A stretch of DNA of 64,000 nt. It comes from Flavobacterium rakeshii (GTDB taxonomy: Bacteria > Bacteroidota > Bacteroidia > Flavobacteriales > Flavobacteriaceae). Shown piece by piece: positions 51,540 through 60,374 of the stretch (positions are counted from its first letter, which is position 1; every line of letters starts with the position of its first letter). The notes under the pieces are model-generated. The model was not told the DNA's origin. It did no database searches and saw only the letters and a program-made list of their open reading frames with translations. A program made the position numbers and the translations under genes. The stretch covers positions 124,001 through 188,000 of the forward strand of contig NZ_WOWP01000063.1 in NCBI RefSeq assembly GCF_009741375.1, in the 5' to 3' direction.

Positions 51540-52535
51540 ATGAATGATACTCCCAAGTTCGCTGTAATAGGTGGTGGAAGCTGGGCAACAGCAATCACAA
51601 AGATGCTTTGTGAAAATGTTTCTGAGGTTGCCTGGTATATGAGGAGCACCTATGCCATTGAACACATAAGGCTGCAAAAACACAACCCGAACTACCTTAG
51701 CTCGGTTGAATTTGACACCGAAAAACTTAAACTTACAGATGATATTAATGAGGCGGTAGCTTATGCCGATTATATAATATTTGCTATCCCGTCGGCTTTT
51801 TTAAGTACCGAACTGGAGAAGCTTACCGAAAGCCTTGACGGAAAAGTTGTTTTTTCTGCCATTAAAGGTATTGTCCCGGAAACAAGCCTTATTGTGGGTG
51901 AACACTTCCATGAAAAATACAATATCCCTTATGACAATATAGGGGTTATAACAGGTCCATGCCACGCCGAAGAGGTTGCTTTAGAGAGACTTTCGTATCT
52001 TACCATTGCCTGCGGCGACCAAAAAAAGGCTAAGGTAATGGCTAAAAACCTTAACAGCTATTATATTAAAACCAAAATATCTGACGATATTGTAGGTACC
52101 GAATATGCAGCCATGCTTAAAAACATTTATGCTATTGCTGCCGGTATTGCACATGGGCTGGGTTATGGAGACAACTTCCAGGCGCTGTTAATGAGTAATG
52201 CCATAAGGGAAATGAAAAAGTTTATACGCAAAGTGCATAAAATGAAGCGTAACATAAACAATTCGGCTTACCTGGGTGACCTTTTGGTTACAGGATATTC
52301 TGTTTTTTCTAGAAACAGGATGTTTGGTAACATGATAGGAAAGGGCTACACGGTAAAATCGGCCATGATGGAAATGAGCATGGTTGCCGAAGGATATTAT
52401 GCCACAAAAAGTGCTTATAACCTAAACGAGGAATACAAAGCAAAAACCCCTATTATAGATGCTGTTTACAGTATTTTATATGAAGGAAAAGACGCTAAAC
52501 CCGTATTTAAAAAGCTTACAGATAAACTGGATTAA
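51540..52535 (+). CDS. gpsA: Glycerol-3-phosphate dehydrogenase [NAD(P)+]
   Basis: 331 residues; reduces dihydroxyacetone phosphate to sn-glycerol 3-phosphate, the start of phospholipid synthesis. Rossmann motif FAVIGGGSWATAI, then VVFSAIKGI and GPCHAEEVA, catalytic Lys in YAAMLKNIYAIAAGIAHGLGYGDN, and SRNRMFGNMIGKG. The ATG at 51540 was chosen because an upstream in-frame TTG start would overlap the promoter. terC follows 11 bases later. Confidence 0.95.
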   Translation: MNDTPKFAVIGGGSWATAITKMLCENVSEVAWYMRSTYAIEHIRLQKHNPNYLSSVEFDTEKLKLTDDINEAVAYADYIIFAIPSAFLSTELEKLTESLDGKVVFSAIKGIVPETSLIVGEHFHEKYNIPYDNIGVITGPCHAEEVALERLSYLTIACGDQKKAKVMAKNLNSYYIKTKISDDIVGTEYAAMLKNIYAIAAGIAHGLGYGDNFQALLMSNAIREMKKFIRKVHKMKRNINNSAYLGDLLVTGYSVFSRNRMFGNMIGKGYTVKSAMMEMSMVAEGYYATKSAYNLNEEYKAKTPIIDAVYSILYEGKDAKPVFKKLTDKLD

Positions 52536-52546
52536 AACAACTACCC

Positions 52547-53572
52547 ATGAACCATGACCATCTTATAAATCATCCGGGGATATTAACCGGGTTTACCATT
52601 CTTGTTGTCGTGATGCTACTGCTTGACCTTGGTGTTTTTAACAAAAAAAGCCACGAAATAAGCAACAAAGAAGCGTTAACATGGTCTATTGTATGGATAT
52701 CGCTGGCTATGGCCTTTAGCGGGGTAATTTATTATTTAATGGGTTTCCAGCAGTTTGCACAGTTTCAAAGTGCTTACTGGATAGAAAAAGCCCTATCAGT
52801 AGATAACCTCTTTGTATTCATTATGGTTTTCGGGTTCTTTAATGTTCCAAAGTATCTGCACCACAAAGTACTGTTTTGGGGTATTATTGGTGCACTTGTA
52901 TTCCGTGCCATATTCATATTCACCGGCGTAGAGCTTATAAACATGACCTATTTGCCCGAAATGGAAATTTTCGGACAAATGGTAAGCGTTAATGTAGTTT
53001 TAACCTTATTTGGCTTCTTTTTGCTTTTTGCCGGAATCAAATCGTGGGGAGCCCATGAGGATGACGACGAAAACAAAGATTTCTCCAAGAGTCCGGGTGC
53101 CAAACTGATATACCGTTTCTTTAAAGTAACTAAAGACTTTGAAGGCGATCGTTTTTTTGTAATAAAGGAAGGGGTAAGAATAGCCACTCCCCTTTTGGTT
53201 GTGGTAACCGTTATTGAGTTTACCGACCTGCTTTTTGCAGTAGATTCTATACCTGCAATTTTTGCCATCGCACCGGATGATCCTTTTATTCTTTACACCT
53301 CAAACATTTTTGCCATACTTGGATTAAGAGCTCTTTACTTTTTACTGGCCAACTTTATGTATATGTTTAGCAAACTACATTACGGCTTGGCTGTTATCCT
53401 GGCTTTTATTGGTGTAAAAATGCTAATCAGTCCGTTTTACCATATTTCCTCTCCGGTATCATTAATGGTAGTAGGCGGTGTATTGCTTATATCAGTAATA
53501 ATATCGTTTATGTTTCCGGGAGAGCATGAGGAAAAAACCGAAGAGGCTGTAAACAAAGAAGACGGCAACTAG
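52547..53572 (+). CDS. TerC/Alx-family membrane protein
   Basis: 341 residues, about nine helices. Hallmarks: GFTILVVVMLLLDLGVFNKKSHEIS with the metal-site Asp, EKALSVDNLFVFIMVFGFFNVP, and VVVTVIEFTDLLFAVDSIPAIFAIAPDDPFILYTSNIFAILGLRALYFLLA, the TerC core. The family is linked to manganese export/homeostasis and to tellurite resistance. It is the second gene of the gpsA operon. The C-terminus is acidic (EHEEKTEEAVNKEDGN). It converges with the GH92 gene across 23 bases with no clear hairpin. Confidence 0.93.
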   Translation: MNHDHLINHPGILTGFTILVVVMLLLDLGVFNKKSHEISNKEALTWSIVWISLAMAFSGVIYYLMGFQQFAQFQSAYWIEKALSVDNLFVFIMVFGFFNVPKYLHHKVLFWGIIGALVFRAIFIFTGVELINMTYLPEMEIFGQMVSVNVVLTLFGFFLLFAGIKSWGAHEDDDENKDFSKSPGAKLIYRFFKVTKDFEGDRFFVIKEGVRIATPLLVVVTVIEFTDLLFAVDSIPAIFAIAPDDPFILYTSNIFAILGLRALYFLLANFMYMFSKLHYGLAVILAFIGVKMLISPFYHISSPVSLMVVGGVLLISVIISFMFPGEHEEKTEEAVNKEDGN

Positions 53573-53595
53573 GCCATCTTCTTCATCTATTCTTA

Positions 53596-56391
53596 TTACT
53601 TAACAGTTATTTCGTCTATAAATATAAATGCTTGCCCTCCGGCACCCTGATGCCATTGCGGCAGTACCCCGAAGTTATAGGCTTTTACTTTTACGTATCG
53701 TGCAGTTATATTATTAAGTTCTGCCGTGAAATGTTCTATCACACTATCCTGCCTTGCCTCTGTTTTTGTCTCAATGGTTTTTACTAAGGTAAAGTCACTG
53801 TTGTTATCAGATACATAGTACTCAACTTTTACCGGCATTAATATCCACGAACGGCTATCCTGCAGGAAGCCCGCCTCAATAGTATTTACAGATATTTCTT
53901 TCTGTAAATCGATTACTGCTTCAAAATCCTGATTTTGATACCCCTGCCAGTCACCTTTACGCCAGTTGGTAGTACCCTCTATCCCGTCTATAAGTCCTTC
54001 AGGACCTCCGGCATGATACATACTGTTGAATTTCGACTTGATGTCAATGGTATAATCATTTGTTTTTTTTACAAATTCAGCATACACATATTTACTTTTT
54101 TCTCCGTTTTCATTTTTAGCATAAGCATTTAAAATATGCCATCTTTTTATGACCAATGGCTCTTTATACTCGTTAATTGCCGATTCTCTTTCAAAATGAT
54201 AATAGACTTTTCCTCCAAAAGGTGCTTTTAAGGTTACTGTCGCTTGATCTTTAAAAGATTTACCTTCAGCCTCAATAACCGGTACCGGGACTATTTTAGT
54301 GTAGGGCTGAGCCTGAGTACCAACAACCGGATCAACAAATTTCAAATCTTCCCTGTAATCAGACTTCCTAATAAAAGCTGTTTTTCCGTTTTCCAAATAC
54401 ACTTTTGCTTCTGTAAAATACGGTTCAGTTTTTTGCCAGTAATTATCTCCCGGAGTCACATCATACAGCCCTAAACTGCTTAACACATACCAAGCACTCA
54501 TTTGCCCGCAGTCCTCATTTCCTATAAGTCCGTCGGGTGTGTTTTTATAAAACTCATTCAGTATATAATGTACTTTTTCGGTAGTCTTTTCAGGTTTGTC
54601 AATATAGTTATACAGGTAAGCCATATGGTGGCTTGGCTCGTTACCGTGTGCATACTGACCTATAAGCCCTGTAACATCTACCTGATGACGACCTGTAGTT
54701 TTACTTGGCAGGCTAAACATCTCGTCCAGTTTAGTTTCAAATTTTTCATTTCCGCCAAAAGCAGCAATAAGCCCCTCTATATCCTGAGGCACAAAAAAGC
54801 TGTACTGCCAGCTGTTACCTTCGGTAAAGTTATTGTTGATTTCACGCGCATCAAAAGGCTTGTCCCAACCTCCGTTCTTTTTAGGACGCATGTGCCCCGT
54901 TACAGGATCAAAAATATTTTTCCAGTATTGGGAACGCTTCATAAAGTAGTTATACTCATCTGTCTTACCAAGTATCATTGCCATCTGGGCAATACACCAG
55001 TCGTCATAAGCATACTCTACGGTTTTAGATACACTTTCGTGCTCGTCATCAATACTTATAAATCCGTTTTCCTTGTAAGCCTCCAGCCCCAAATGATCCA
55101 GCATGGCACTGTGCTTGGCGGCTTCAAAAGCCTTTTCGTAATCAAACCCTTCAATCCCCTTAGCCATAGCATCGGCAATAACCGAAACAGAGTGATACCC
55201 AATCATACAATCGGTCTCATTGCTTGCCAGTTCCCAAACCGGAAGCCTGCCGCCCTGCTCATATTGCTTTATAAACGTATTTATGAAATCTGACGTGCGT
55301 TTTTTATCAATAAGGGTATATAATGGGTGTGCCGCCCTAAAAGTGTCCCATAGCGAGAATACAGTATAATAATCAAATCCTTCTGCTTTGTGGATGGCAT
55401 TATCACGCCCACGGTACATACCATCTACATCCATAGCGATGTTAGGCTGCATCATAGTATGGTATAAAGCTGTATAAAAAATAGCCAGTTTTTCACTGTC
55501 ATCTGAAGTCACTTCAATTTTAGAAAGTTCCTTATCCCAAAGTTTTTTAGCCGCCTTTAGGGTCTTTTTAAAGTTGAAACGCGGCATTTCCTCCTTCATA
55601 TTTTTGGCAGCTCCTTCATAACCTGTTGGCGATAGTGCTACTTTAACCAATAACTTCTCCCCTTTTTTCACCTCTTTACTAAAACTGATGGCTAATAGTG
55701 AACCTGCAAAAAATTTATCGGTCACTTTAGCCGGGGCAAAAGCATTATTGTTTACCGCCGTTACTTTTACCGGAGCACTAAACTCAATTCGGGCATACAC
55801 ATACTGGTCGCGTGCCCATGCCGAACTCTCTCTAAGCACCTCAATGGTTTTCTCATCTATAATTCTTACCTCTCCCATTAAGAGCTTGTCACGATGGTTA
55901 AGATCCAGTATAATATTAGCCTGACCTTTTTTAGGAAAGGTATATTGGTGCAAACCTACCCTTGTTGTTGTAGTAAGCTCCGCCTTTATGCCATCGTCAT
56001 CAAGTATTACCGAATAATATCCGGCAGAAGCAGTTTCATTATCATGCGAAAATAGAGAAGAGTATTCTTTTGCATCCAGTTTAGGTTCGCCCATGGTAGG
56101 CATGAGCATAATATCTCCAAAGTCTGAAACCCCTGTACCGTTAAGATGGGTATGTGAAAAACCGTAAATAACCGAATCAGAATAATGGTAACCCCCGCAA
56201 CCGTCCCAACTACCGTCAATACGGGTATCAGGACTTAACTGCACCATACCGAAAGGCACTGTAGCCCCCGGAAAAGTGTGGCCATGACCACCTGTCCCTA
56301 TAAACGGATTTACATATTGAGAATAATTGCCCGACTGGGAAAAAACAGCAGTAGTAAACAGCAGTAAAAGCAGTAATGATGATTTATTCAT
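53596..56391 (-). CDS. GH92 alpha-mannosidase with C-terminal F5/8-type domain
   Basis: 931 residues. Signal peptide (1-18, ending FSQ), GH92 N-terminal beta domain (NPFIGTGGHGHTFPGATVPFGMVQLSPDTR and SHTHLNGTGVSDFGD), and the (alpha/alpha)6 catalytic domain with ETDCMIGYHSVSVIADAMAKGI and GNEDCGQMSAWYVLSSLGLY, the invariant family residues. A chitobiase/FN3-like segment (about 700-780) and an F5/8 discoidin-like carbohydrate-binding domain (about 785-931, GPEGLIDGIEGTTNWRKGDWQGY) follow. GH92 enzymes trim alpha-1,2/1,3-mannose from glycoproteins or yeast mannan, calcium-dependently. No SusC/D, sulfatase or other CAZyme adjoins. Confidence 0.95.
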   Translation of the reverse strand: MNKSSLLLLLLFTTAVFSQSGNYSQYVNPFIGTGGHGHTFPGATVPFGMVQLSPDTRIDGSWDGCGGYHYSDSVIYGFSHTHLNGTGVSDFGDIMLMPTMGEPKLDAKEYSSLFSHDNETASAGYYSVILDDDGIKAELTTTTRVGLHQYTFPKKGQANIILDLNHRDKLLMGEVRIIDEKTIEVLRESSAWARDQYVYARIEFSAPVKVTAVNNNAFAPAKVTDKFFAGSLLAISFSKEVKKGEKLLVKVALSPTGYEGAAKNMKEEMPRFNFKKTLKAAKKLWDKELSKIEVTSDDSEKLAIFYTALYHTMMQPNIAMDVDGMYRGRDNAIHKAEGFDYYTVFSLWDTFRAAHPLYTLIDKKRTSDFINTFIKQYEQGGRLPVWELASNETDCMIGYHSVSVIADAMAKGIEGFDYEKAFEAAKHSAMLDHLGLEAYKENGFISIDDEHESVSKTVEYAYDDWCIAQMAMILGKTDEYNYFMKRSQYWKNIFDPVTGHMRPKKNGGWDKPFDAREINNNFTEGNSWQYSFFVPQDIEGLIAAFGGNEKFETKLDEMFSLPSKTTGRHQVDVTGLIGQYAHGNEPSHHMAYLYNYIDKPEKTTEKVHYILNEFYKNTPDGLIGNEDCGQMSAWYVLSSLGLYDVTPGDNYWQKTEPYFTEAKVYLENGKTAFIRKSDYREDLKFVDPVVGTQAQPYTKIVPVPVIEAEGKSFKDQATVTLKAPFGGKVYYHFERESAINEYKEPLVIKRWHILNAYAKNENGEKSKYVYAEFVKKTNDYTIDIKSKFNSMYHAGGPEGLIDGIEGTTNWRKGDWQGYQNQDFEAVIDLQKEISVNTIEAGFLQDSRSWILMPVKVEYYVSDNNSDFTLVKTIETKTEARQDSVIEHFTAELNNITARYVKVKAYNFGVLPQWHQGAGGQAFIFIDEITVK

Positions 56392-56460
56392 TTTTTAGCT
56401 AAAAATTTTGATAAAGATGGAAAAATTAGCTCATAAAAGCAACGCTTACTGTCTATAATA

Positions 56461-56489
56461 AAAAAGCTCCGGGGATTCCGGAGCTTTTT
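56461..56489. terminator. Bidirectional terminator between GH92 and 56507 genes
   Basis: Perfect 12-base stem AAAAAGCTCCGG (56461-56472) and CCGGAGCTTTTT (56478-56489), loop GGATT. It serves the minus-strand gene at 56507, which would otherwise run into GH92. Confidence 0.9.
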
Positions 56490-56506
56490 TATTATGTTTT
56501 GCATGC

Positions 56507-56914
56507 TTATTTGCTAAGAATACCTTTTTTCTCAATAACAGGCAGTTCAACCACTTCATCTTCAGTAATAGATCCTGCTATGAAAATATAGTCCTTCTCA
56601 TACATTACATTGTCTTTAAAATAAGTTACCATAAACTTATTGTGCAACTGTAAAACGGTTTTGTCCATCATTTCGATCTTTACAGCCGAATTTCCCGGTA
56701 CTTCCTGGTAAGCATGGCGCATCATGGAAGTTTTGCGTTGTTCACCATCAATTACACCATTAGCGTTTGACACCACTATGGCTGTTTCAATTTTGTCTTT
56801 GTTATCATTAATCAGATAAGCATACCATGTGTTCTCATTAAAATCTTCATTCCACTCCTGCATTACTGCAACATAAACATTTTCTACCACAGGTATTGTA
56901 ATATCTTTCCTCAT
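56507..56914 (-). CDS. Conserved unknown protein, 135 aa
   Basis: 135 residues, no signal peptide. Beta-rich (MRKDITIPVVENVYVAVMQEWN, AYLINDNKDKIETAIVVSNANGVIDG, KFMVTYFKDNVMYEKDYIFIAG). I recall similar proteins in flavobacteria near pheS that are sometimes mislabelled as PheRS subunit alpha; nothing here looks like a synthetase. It is a single gene bounded by the strong terminator at 56461-56489. Function unknown. Confidence 0.65.
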   Translation of the reverse strand: MRKDITIPVVENVYVAVMQEWNEDFNENTWYAYLINDNKDKIETAIVVSNANGVIDGEQRKTSMMRHAYQEVPGNSAVKIEMMDKTVLQLHNKFMVTYFKDNVMYEKDYIFIAGSITEDEVVELPVIEKKGILSK

Positions 56915-56927
56915 TTTAGTACCTTTA
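56896..56927 (+). promoter_or_regulatory. Candidate promoter of NlpE-like gene
   Basis: TTG (56896-56898), 21 bases, TACCTTTA (56920-56927), one mismatch from TAnnTTTG; 42 bases before the ATG at 56970. Confidence 0.45.
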
Positions 56928-56969
56928 AATTCCTCTAAATTTTATTAAACATTATTAAACCAAAACACC

Positions 56970-57446
56970 ATGAAAAAATTTTCAGCACTAGCTATTTTGG
57001 CCCTATTGGCTTTTACATCATGCAAAAATGGGGAAAAAACGCCGGATGAACAAACCCAAACTGAAACTGTTACCGACTCAACCGGCACAGAAGATGCCTC
57101 AACCTCAGTACCTACAGGGGATAACAGTCAAAATTCTTTAGACTGGACAGGGGTATATAGTGGTACTGTTCCCTGTGCAGATTGCCCCGGAATTGAAATT
57201 GAACTACAGATAAACGACAACAACACCTATTCCCTATCCGAACATTATCTTGAAAAACAGGAAACAGCTAACATGAATACGGGAAGCTTTACCTGGGATG
57301 ATACCGGAAGTATTATTACCCTGGATCAAAACGGGATGGGAAGAAAGTTTAAGGTGCAGGAAAACAGTATTAAAGTACTTGCCCCGGACGGCACTGCTAT
57401 AGAAGGAGAACAAAAAGAAAAATACAGCCTTAAAAAAGTAGGATAA
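56970..57446 (+). CDS. NlpE-like lipoprotein
   Basis: 158 residues. Signal peptide with lipobox FTSC (C18), a Thr/Ser/Asp/Glu-rich linker (19-55), then an NlpE N-terminal-type domain with the WTGVYSGTVPCADCPGIEIELQIN motif (CADC pair) and a C-terminal beta-barrel part. In E. coli NlpE senses surface and copper or envelope stress through the Cpx system; Bacteroidota lack Cpx in the same form, so here a role in envelope or metal homeostasis is inferred from fold only. It is terminated by a strong hairpin. Confidence 0.88.
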   Translation: MKKFSALAILALLAFTSCKNGEKTPDEQTQTETVTDSTGTEDASTSVPTGDNSQNSLDWTGVYSGTVPCADCPGIEIELQINDNNTYSLSEHYLEKQETANMNTGSFTWDDTGSIITLDQNGMGRKFKVQENSIKVLAPDGTAIEGEQKEKYSLKKVG

Positions 57447-57449
57447 ACA

Positions 57450-57475
57450 AAAAGGCCCGCAACTGCGGGCCTTTT
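57450..57475. terminator. Bidirectional terminator between NlpE-like gene and pheS
   Basis: Perfect 11-base stem AAAAGGCCCGC (57450-57460) and GCGGGCCTTTT (57465-57475), loop AACT; both strands end in T runs. Confidence 0.92.
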
Positions 57476-57477
57476 AA

Positions 57478-58497
57478 TTATATGCTTGATTTGAATTGCT
57501 CAAGGAAACGTACATCGTTCTCGTAGAACATCCTGATATCGCCAATTTGGTATAACAGCATCGCTATTCTTTCTATACCCATACCAAAGGCAAAACCATT
57601 GTACTTCTCGGCATCAATACCACAGTTTTTAAGTACGTTTGGATCTACCATACCACAACCGCCTATTTCAAGCCATCCGGTACCTTTAGTGATCCTGTAA
57701 TCGGTTTCTGTTTTTAGTCCCCAGTAAATATCCAGCTCGGCACTTGGCTCAGTGAACGGGAAATATGACGGACGTAGACGTATTTTGGATTTACCAAACA
57801 TCTCTTTTGTAAAATAAAGCAGGGTTTGCTTCAAATCGGCAAAAGAAACATCTTTATCAATATACAAACCTTCAACCTGGTGGAATATACAGTGAGAGCG
57901 TGCAGAAACAGCCTCATTTCTAAATACCCTTCCCGGAGAAATGGTACGGATAGGCGGTTTATTCTCCTCCATATAACGCACCTGTACTGATGATGTATGT
58001 GTTCTTAAAAGCACATCAGGATTGGTTTGGATAAAAAACGTATCCTGCATGTCTCTTGCCGGATGGTATTCCGGAAGGTTAAGTGCCGTAAAGTTATGCC
58101 AGTCATCTTCAATCTCAGGACCTTCAGACACATTGAACCCAATGTTGGCAAATATATCTATCATTTGGTTTTTCACAATAGATATTGGGTGACGTGATCC
58201 TACCTGGAAAGGCTCTCCCGGACGCGAAAGGTCGCCATAAACGCCTTTAGCCTCCTCTTTGCTTTCCATAGCATCCTGAAGTTCGGTAACTTTGTTTTGT
58301 ACTGCTGATTTGAAGGCGTTAATAACCTGTCCGAATTCTTTTTTCTGCTCGTTTGGAACATTTTTAAATTCGGTCATAAAGTCATTTACAATACCTTTCT
58401 TACTCAGAAACTTAATCCTGAATGCTTCCAGCTCTTCCTTGTTTTGGGTTTGAAAAGCTTCGGCTTCAGCAATATAACTTTTAATCTTTTCTATCAT
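57478..58497 (-). CDS. pheS: Phenylalanyl-tRNA synthetase alpha subunit
   Basis: 339 residues; with PheT charges tRNA-Phe. N-terminal coiled-coil (about 1-90), then class II motifs: GFNVSEGPEIEDDWHNFTALNLPEYHPARDMQDTFF (motif 1 region), RTHTSSVQVRYM, IRTISPGRVFRNE (motif 2), PSAELDIYWG, and GFAFGMGIERIAML (motif 3). All core residues are present. pheT is not adjacent, which is usual in Bacteroidota. It converges on the NlpE-like gene, separated by the hairpin at 57450-57475. Confidence 0.96.
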   Translation of the reverse strand: MIEKIKSYIAEAEAFQTQNKEELEAFRIKFLSKKGIVNDFMTEFKNVPNEQKKEFGQVINAFKSAVQNKVTELQDAMESKEEAKGVYGDLSRPGEPFQVGSRHPISIVKNQMIDIFANIGFNVSEGPEIEDDWHNFTALNLPEYHPARDMQDTFFIQTNPDVLLRTHTSSVQVRYMEENKPPIRTISPGRVFRNEAVSARSHCIFHQVEGLYIDKDVSFADLKQTLLYFTKEMFGKSKIRLRPSYFPFTEPSAELDIYWGLKTETDYRITKGTGWLEIGGCGMVDPNVLKNCGIDAEKYNGFAFGMGIERIAMLLYQIGDIRMFYENDVRFLEQFKSSI

Positions 58498-58592
58498 CGT
58501 TGTTCAGTAAAAGTGTGCAAATTTATGCATTTTAAAAATGATGTGCCACCTATTTTTAGGGTATATTTAATATTTATGGATTATAAACCCAA

Positions 58593-58949
58593 TTATGAAA
58601 TAAGTCCCTTTTCCAAAAAGTAGTCTACAATAGCACCTTTCATTAAAACAGACTGCTCCCCTGCCTTTAACGGCGGAAGCTCTTCCTTAACCGTATAATG
58701 CGGCCATCCGTCTTCGTCAAAATAATCAAACTCATAATAACCATAAGGCTCTAACAGCCTGCAAATGGCAATATGCATAAGGTTTATTTTATCGTCTTTT
58801 TTAAACTTGCGTTTAAATTTGCCCAGTTCCTGTACCCCTATAAGGTAAATTATGGCATCCAGATCCAGCATTTCACCATCGGCAAAACGTTTGGATAATA
58901 TATCTACAAGCTGATCCCAGCGTATCTTTAATTGTTCGTCCCTTGACAT
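58593..58949 (-). CDS. Conserved unknown protein, 118 aa
   Basis: 118 residues, no transmembrane or signal segment. An N-terminal helical part (MSRDEQLKIRWDQLVDILSKRF) and a C-terminal block with clustered aromatics (LLEPYGYYEFDYFDEDGWPHYTV). I do not recognise a fold, though similar sequences seem to recur near pheS in flavobacteria. The start is the ATG at 58949; the TTG at 58970 would sit within the -7 element at 58968-58975. It is divergent from cvpA. Confidence 0.65.
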   Translation of the reverse strand: MSRDEQLKIRWDQLVDILSKRFADGEMLDLDAIIYLIGVQELGKFKRKFKKDDKINLMHIAICRLLEPYGYYEFDYFDEDGWPHYTVKEELPPLKAGEQSVLMKGAIVDYFLEKGLIS

Positions 58950-58967
58950 TGTATCTCTTTTAAAGCG

Positions 58968-58975
58968 CAAATATA
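58968..58975 (-). promoter_or_regulatory. -7 element TATATTTG of the 58593 gene
   Basis: Minus-strand match to TAnnTTTG, 18 bases before the ATG at 58949; no TTG partner found. Confidence 0.5.
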
Positions 58976-59010
58976 GCTACTTGCTTTGTAATTATAAGTA
59001 ACAGTTGTAT

Positions 59011-59040
59011 TTGGATTATTACCAAAGTCTGCTAACTTTG
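59011..59040 (+). promoter_or_regulatory. Consensus promoter of cvpA, abutting the start codon
   Basis: TTG (59011-59013), 19 bases, TAACTTTG (59033-59040). The ATG at 59047 is only 6 bases beyond, so the leader should be about 0-3 bases. Confidence 0.75.
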
Positions 59041-59046
59041 TTTTCA

Positions 59047-59598
59047 ATGAGTGTTATTGATATTATATTGGGCGGATTACTGCTTTACGGACTTATAAAA
59101 GGACTGTGGAGAGGCTTATTTGTAGAACTGGCCTCACTGGTTTCGCTAATTGCCGGAATTTTTATCGCCCTGAAATTTTCGGGCTTCCTCGCAGATGTGC
59201 TTAGCAAGTATGTGGAATGGGAACCGCGCTATATATCCATAACCGCATTTTTAATCACTTTTATAGGTGTAGTGGTGGGAATAATACTTCTTGCCAAGTT
59301 TTTTACCAAACTGGCCGATTTTGCCAGCCTGGGACTGCTTAACCGAATTTTAGGCGGGGTGTTTGGCTTCCTTAAAATGGTTTTGATACTAAGTGTATCC
59401 CTTAATTTTTTCCTGAAACTGAACAGCAATAACCTACTGGCTAAGGAAGAAACCCTGAAGGAATCCATCTTTTTTTACCCGATGCTGGAAATATCAAACA
59501 CCATTTTCCCTATTCTGGAAGAATGGTTTACCGACTTTAAAGAACAGCAACTACCGGAAGAAAAACCGGAAGTATTTAGTGAAGAACAGACTATTTAG
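59047..59598 (+). CDS. CvpA-family membrane protein
   Basis: 183 residues from the ATG at 59047, four helices with the CvpA pattern VIDIILGGLLLYGLIKGLWRGLFVELASLVSLIAGIFIALKF (DII...G-RG motif) and GLLNRILGGVFGFLK. CvpA proteins are linked to colicin V export and, in other bacteria, to envelope stress and bile or host survival; the molecular role is unclear. A TTG start at 59005 would overlap the promoter, so the ATG is used. The acidic C-terminus (PEEKPEVFSEEQTI) overlaps the batE stop by 4 bases. Confidence 0.87.
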   Translation: MSVIDIILGGLLLYGLIKGLWRGLFVELASLVSLIAGIFIALKFSGFLADVLSKYVEWEPRYISITAFLITFIGVVVGIILLAKFFTKLADFASLGLLNRILGGVFGFLKMVLILSVSLNFFLKLNSNNLLAKEETLKESIFFYPMLEISNTIFPILEEWFTDFKEQQLPEEKPEVFSEEQTI

Positions 59599-60341
59599 TT
59601 TTTCAGCTCTTTAATATCAGCATCGCTAATCCAGCCTGTGGTCTCGTCTGCAAGTTCGATTTTTTTCCATTTACCCAGTACCTCAACAACGTTTACTTTA
59701 GAGCCTTCATGAAGGATAAAGGCATCCGGAGCGTTTGTTAGCGGTTCGCTTTTAACCGATGCTACTTCACTAAACACTATGGCAGGACGCATTTTAGACT
59801 CCTGTGTTTTTACAAAAACAGCCGATATTATACTGATAACTATAATTAGCAACGAAACGAATATCCCGGCAAAAAACACTCTCTTTAGTGCTGTAGAACC
59901 CACAAAGTAATATCCTATAAAAAACAGTAATACCCCAAAGGCAAAAGCTACTGCTATCCATGCCCAGGTATCATAATGATAAGTACCCACCATACCGTAA
60001 AACAATTTGGTAAAGCCCACCTTTGGCACTTCCTTAATATCGTCAATAACCATTTTATGGGCATACCCAAGGTTTATTTTTACATCCTTATCATTAGGTT
60101 TTAACAGCAGGGCTTTCTCATAATTGTAAATAGCCGGAGCTACCTCATTAAGTTTATAATAGGCATTACCCAGATTAAAGTATACTTCGGCCGACTCCTT
60201 ACCTTCCTTAAGGATGCTCTCATAATTTTGTACGGCTGCCTGATAATTGCCTTCTCTGTACTGTTCGTTACCTTTATCAAATACCGACTGCGCAGCCATT
60301 AACTGCGTAAAAAACAATAGTATATATGCTAAATTTTTCAT
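59595..60341 (-). CDS. batE: BatE (TPR and SH3 protein)
   Basis: 248 residues. Signal peptide, TPR repeats (about 20-95, with AEVYFNLGNAYYKLNEVAPAIYNYEKALLLKPNDKDV), two transmembrane helices (about 123-145 and 152-172) and a C-terminal bacterial SH3 domain (about 190-247, ending GKWKKIELADETTGWISDADIKEL). This is the BatE layout. BatB-E proteins with a MoxR ATPase form the aerotolerance complex described in Bacteroides. It is last in the batB-C-D-E order and converges on cvpA. Confidence 0.9.
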   Translation of the reverse strand: MKNLAYILLFFTQLMAAQSVFDKGNEQYREGNYQAAVQNYESILKEGKESAEVYFNLGNAYYKLNEVAPAIYNYEKALLLKPNDKDVKINLGYAHKMVIDDIKEVPKVGFTKLFYGMVGTYHYDTWAWIAVAFAFGVLLFFIGYYFVGSTALKRVFFAGIFVSLLIIVISIISAVFVKTQESKMRPAIVFSEVASVKSEPLTNAPDAFILHEGSKVNVVEVLGKWKKIELADETTGWISDADIKELKN

Positions 60342-60374
60342 TGTATCTCTACTTTGCCTGATTCAAAAAACACG

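Noticed and set aside
54502..55293. 263-residue plus-strand ORF inside the GH92 gene
   Set aside because: It is antisense to a well-supported mannosidase whose motifs span the region; the peptide is compositionally odd and shows no domain. Such long shadow frames are common here.
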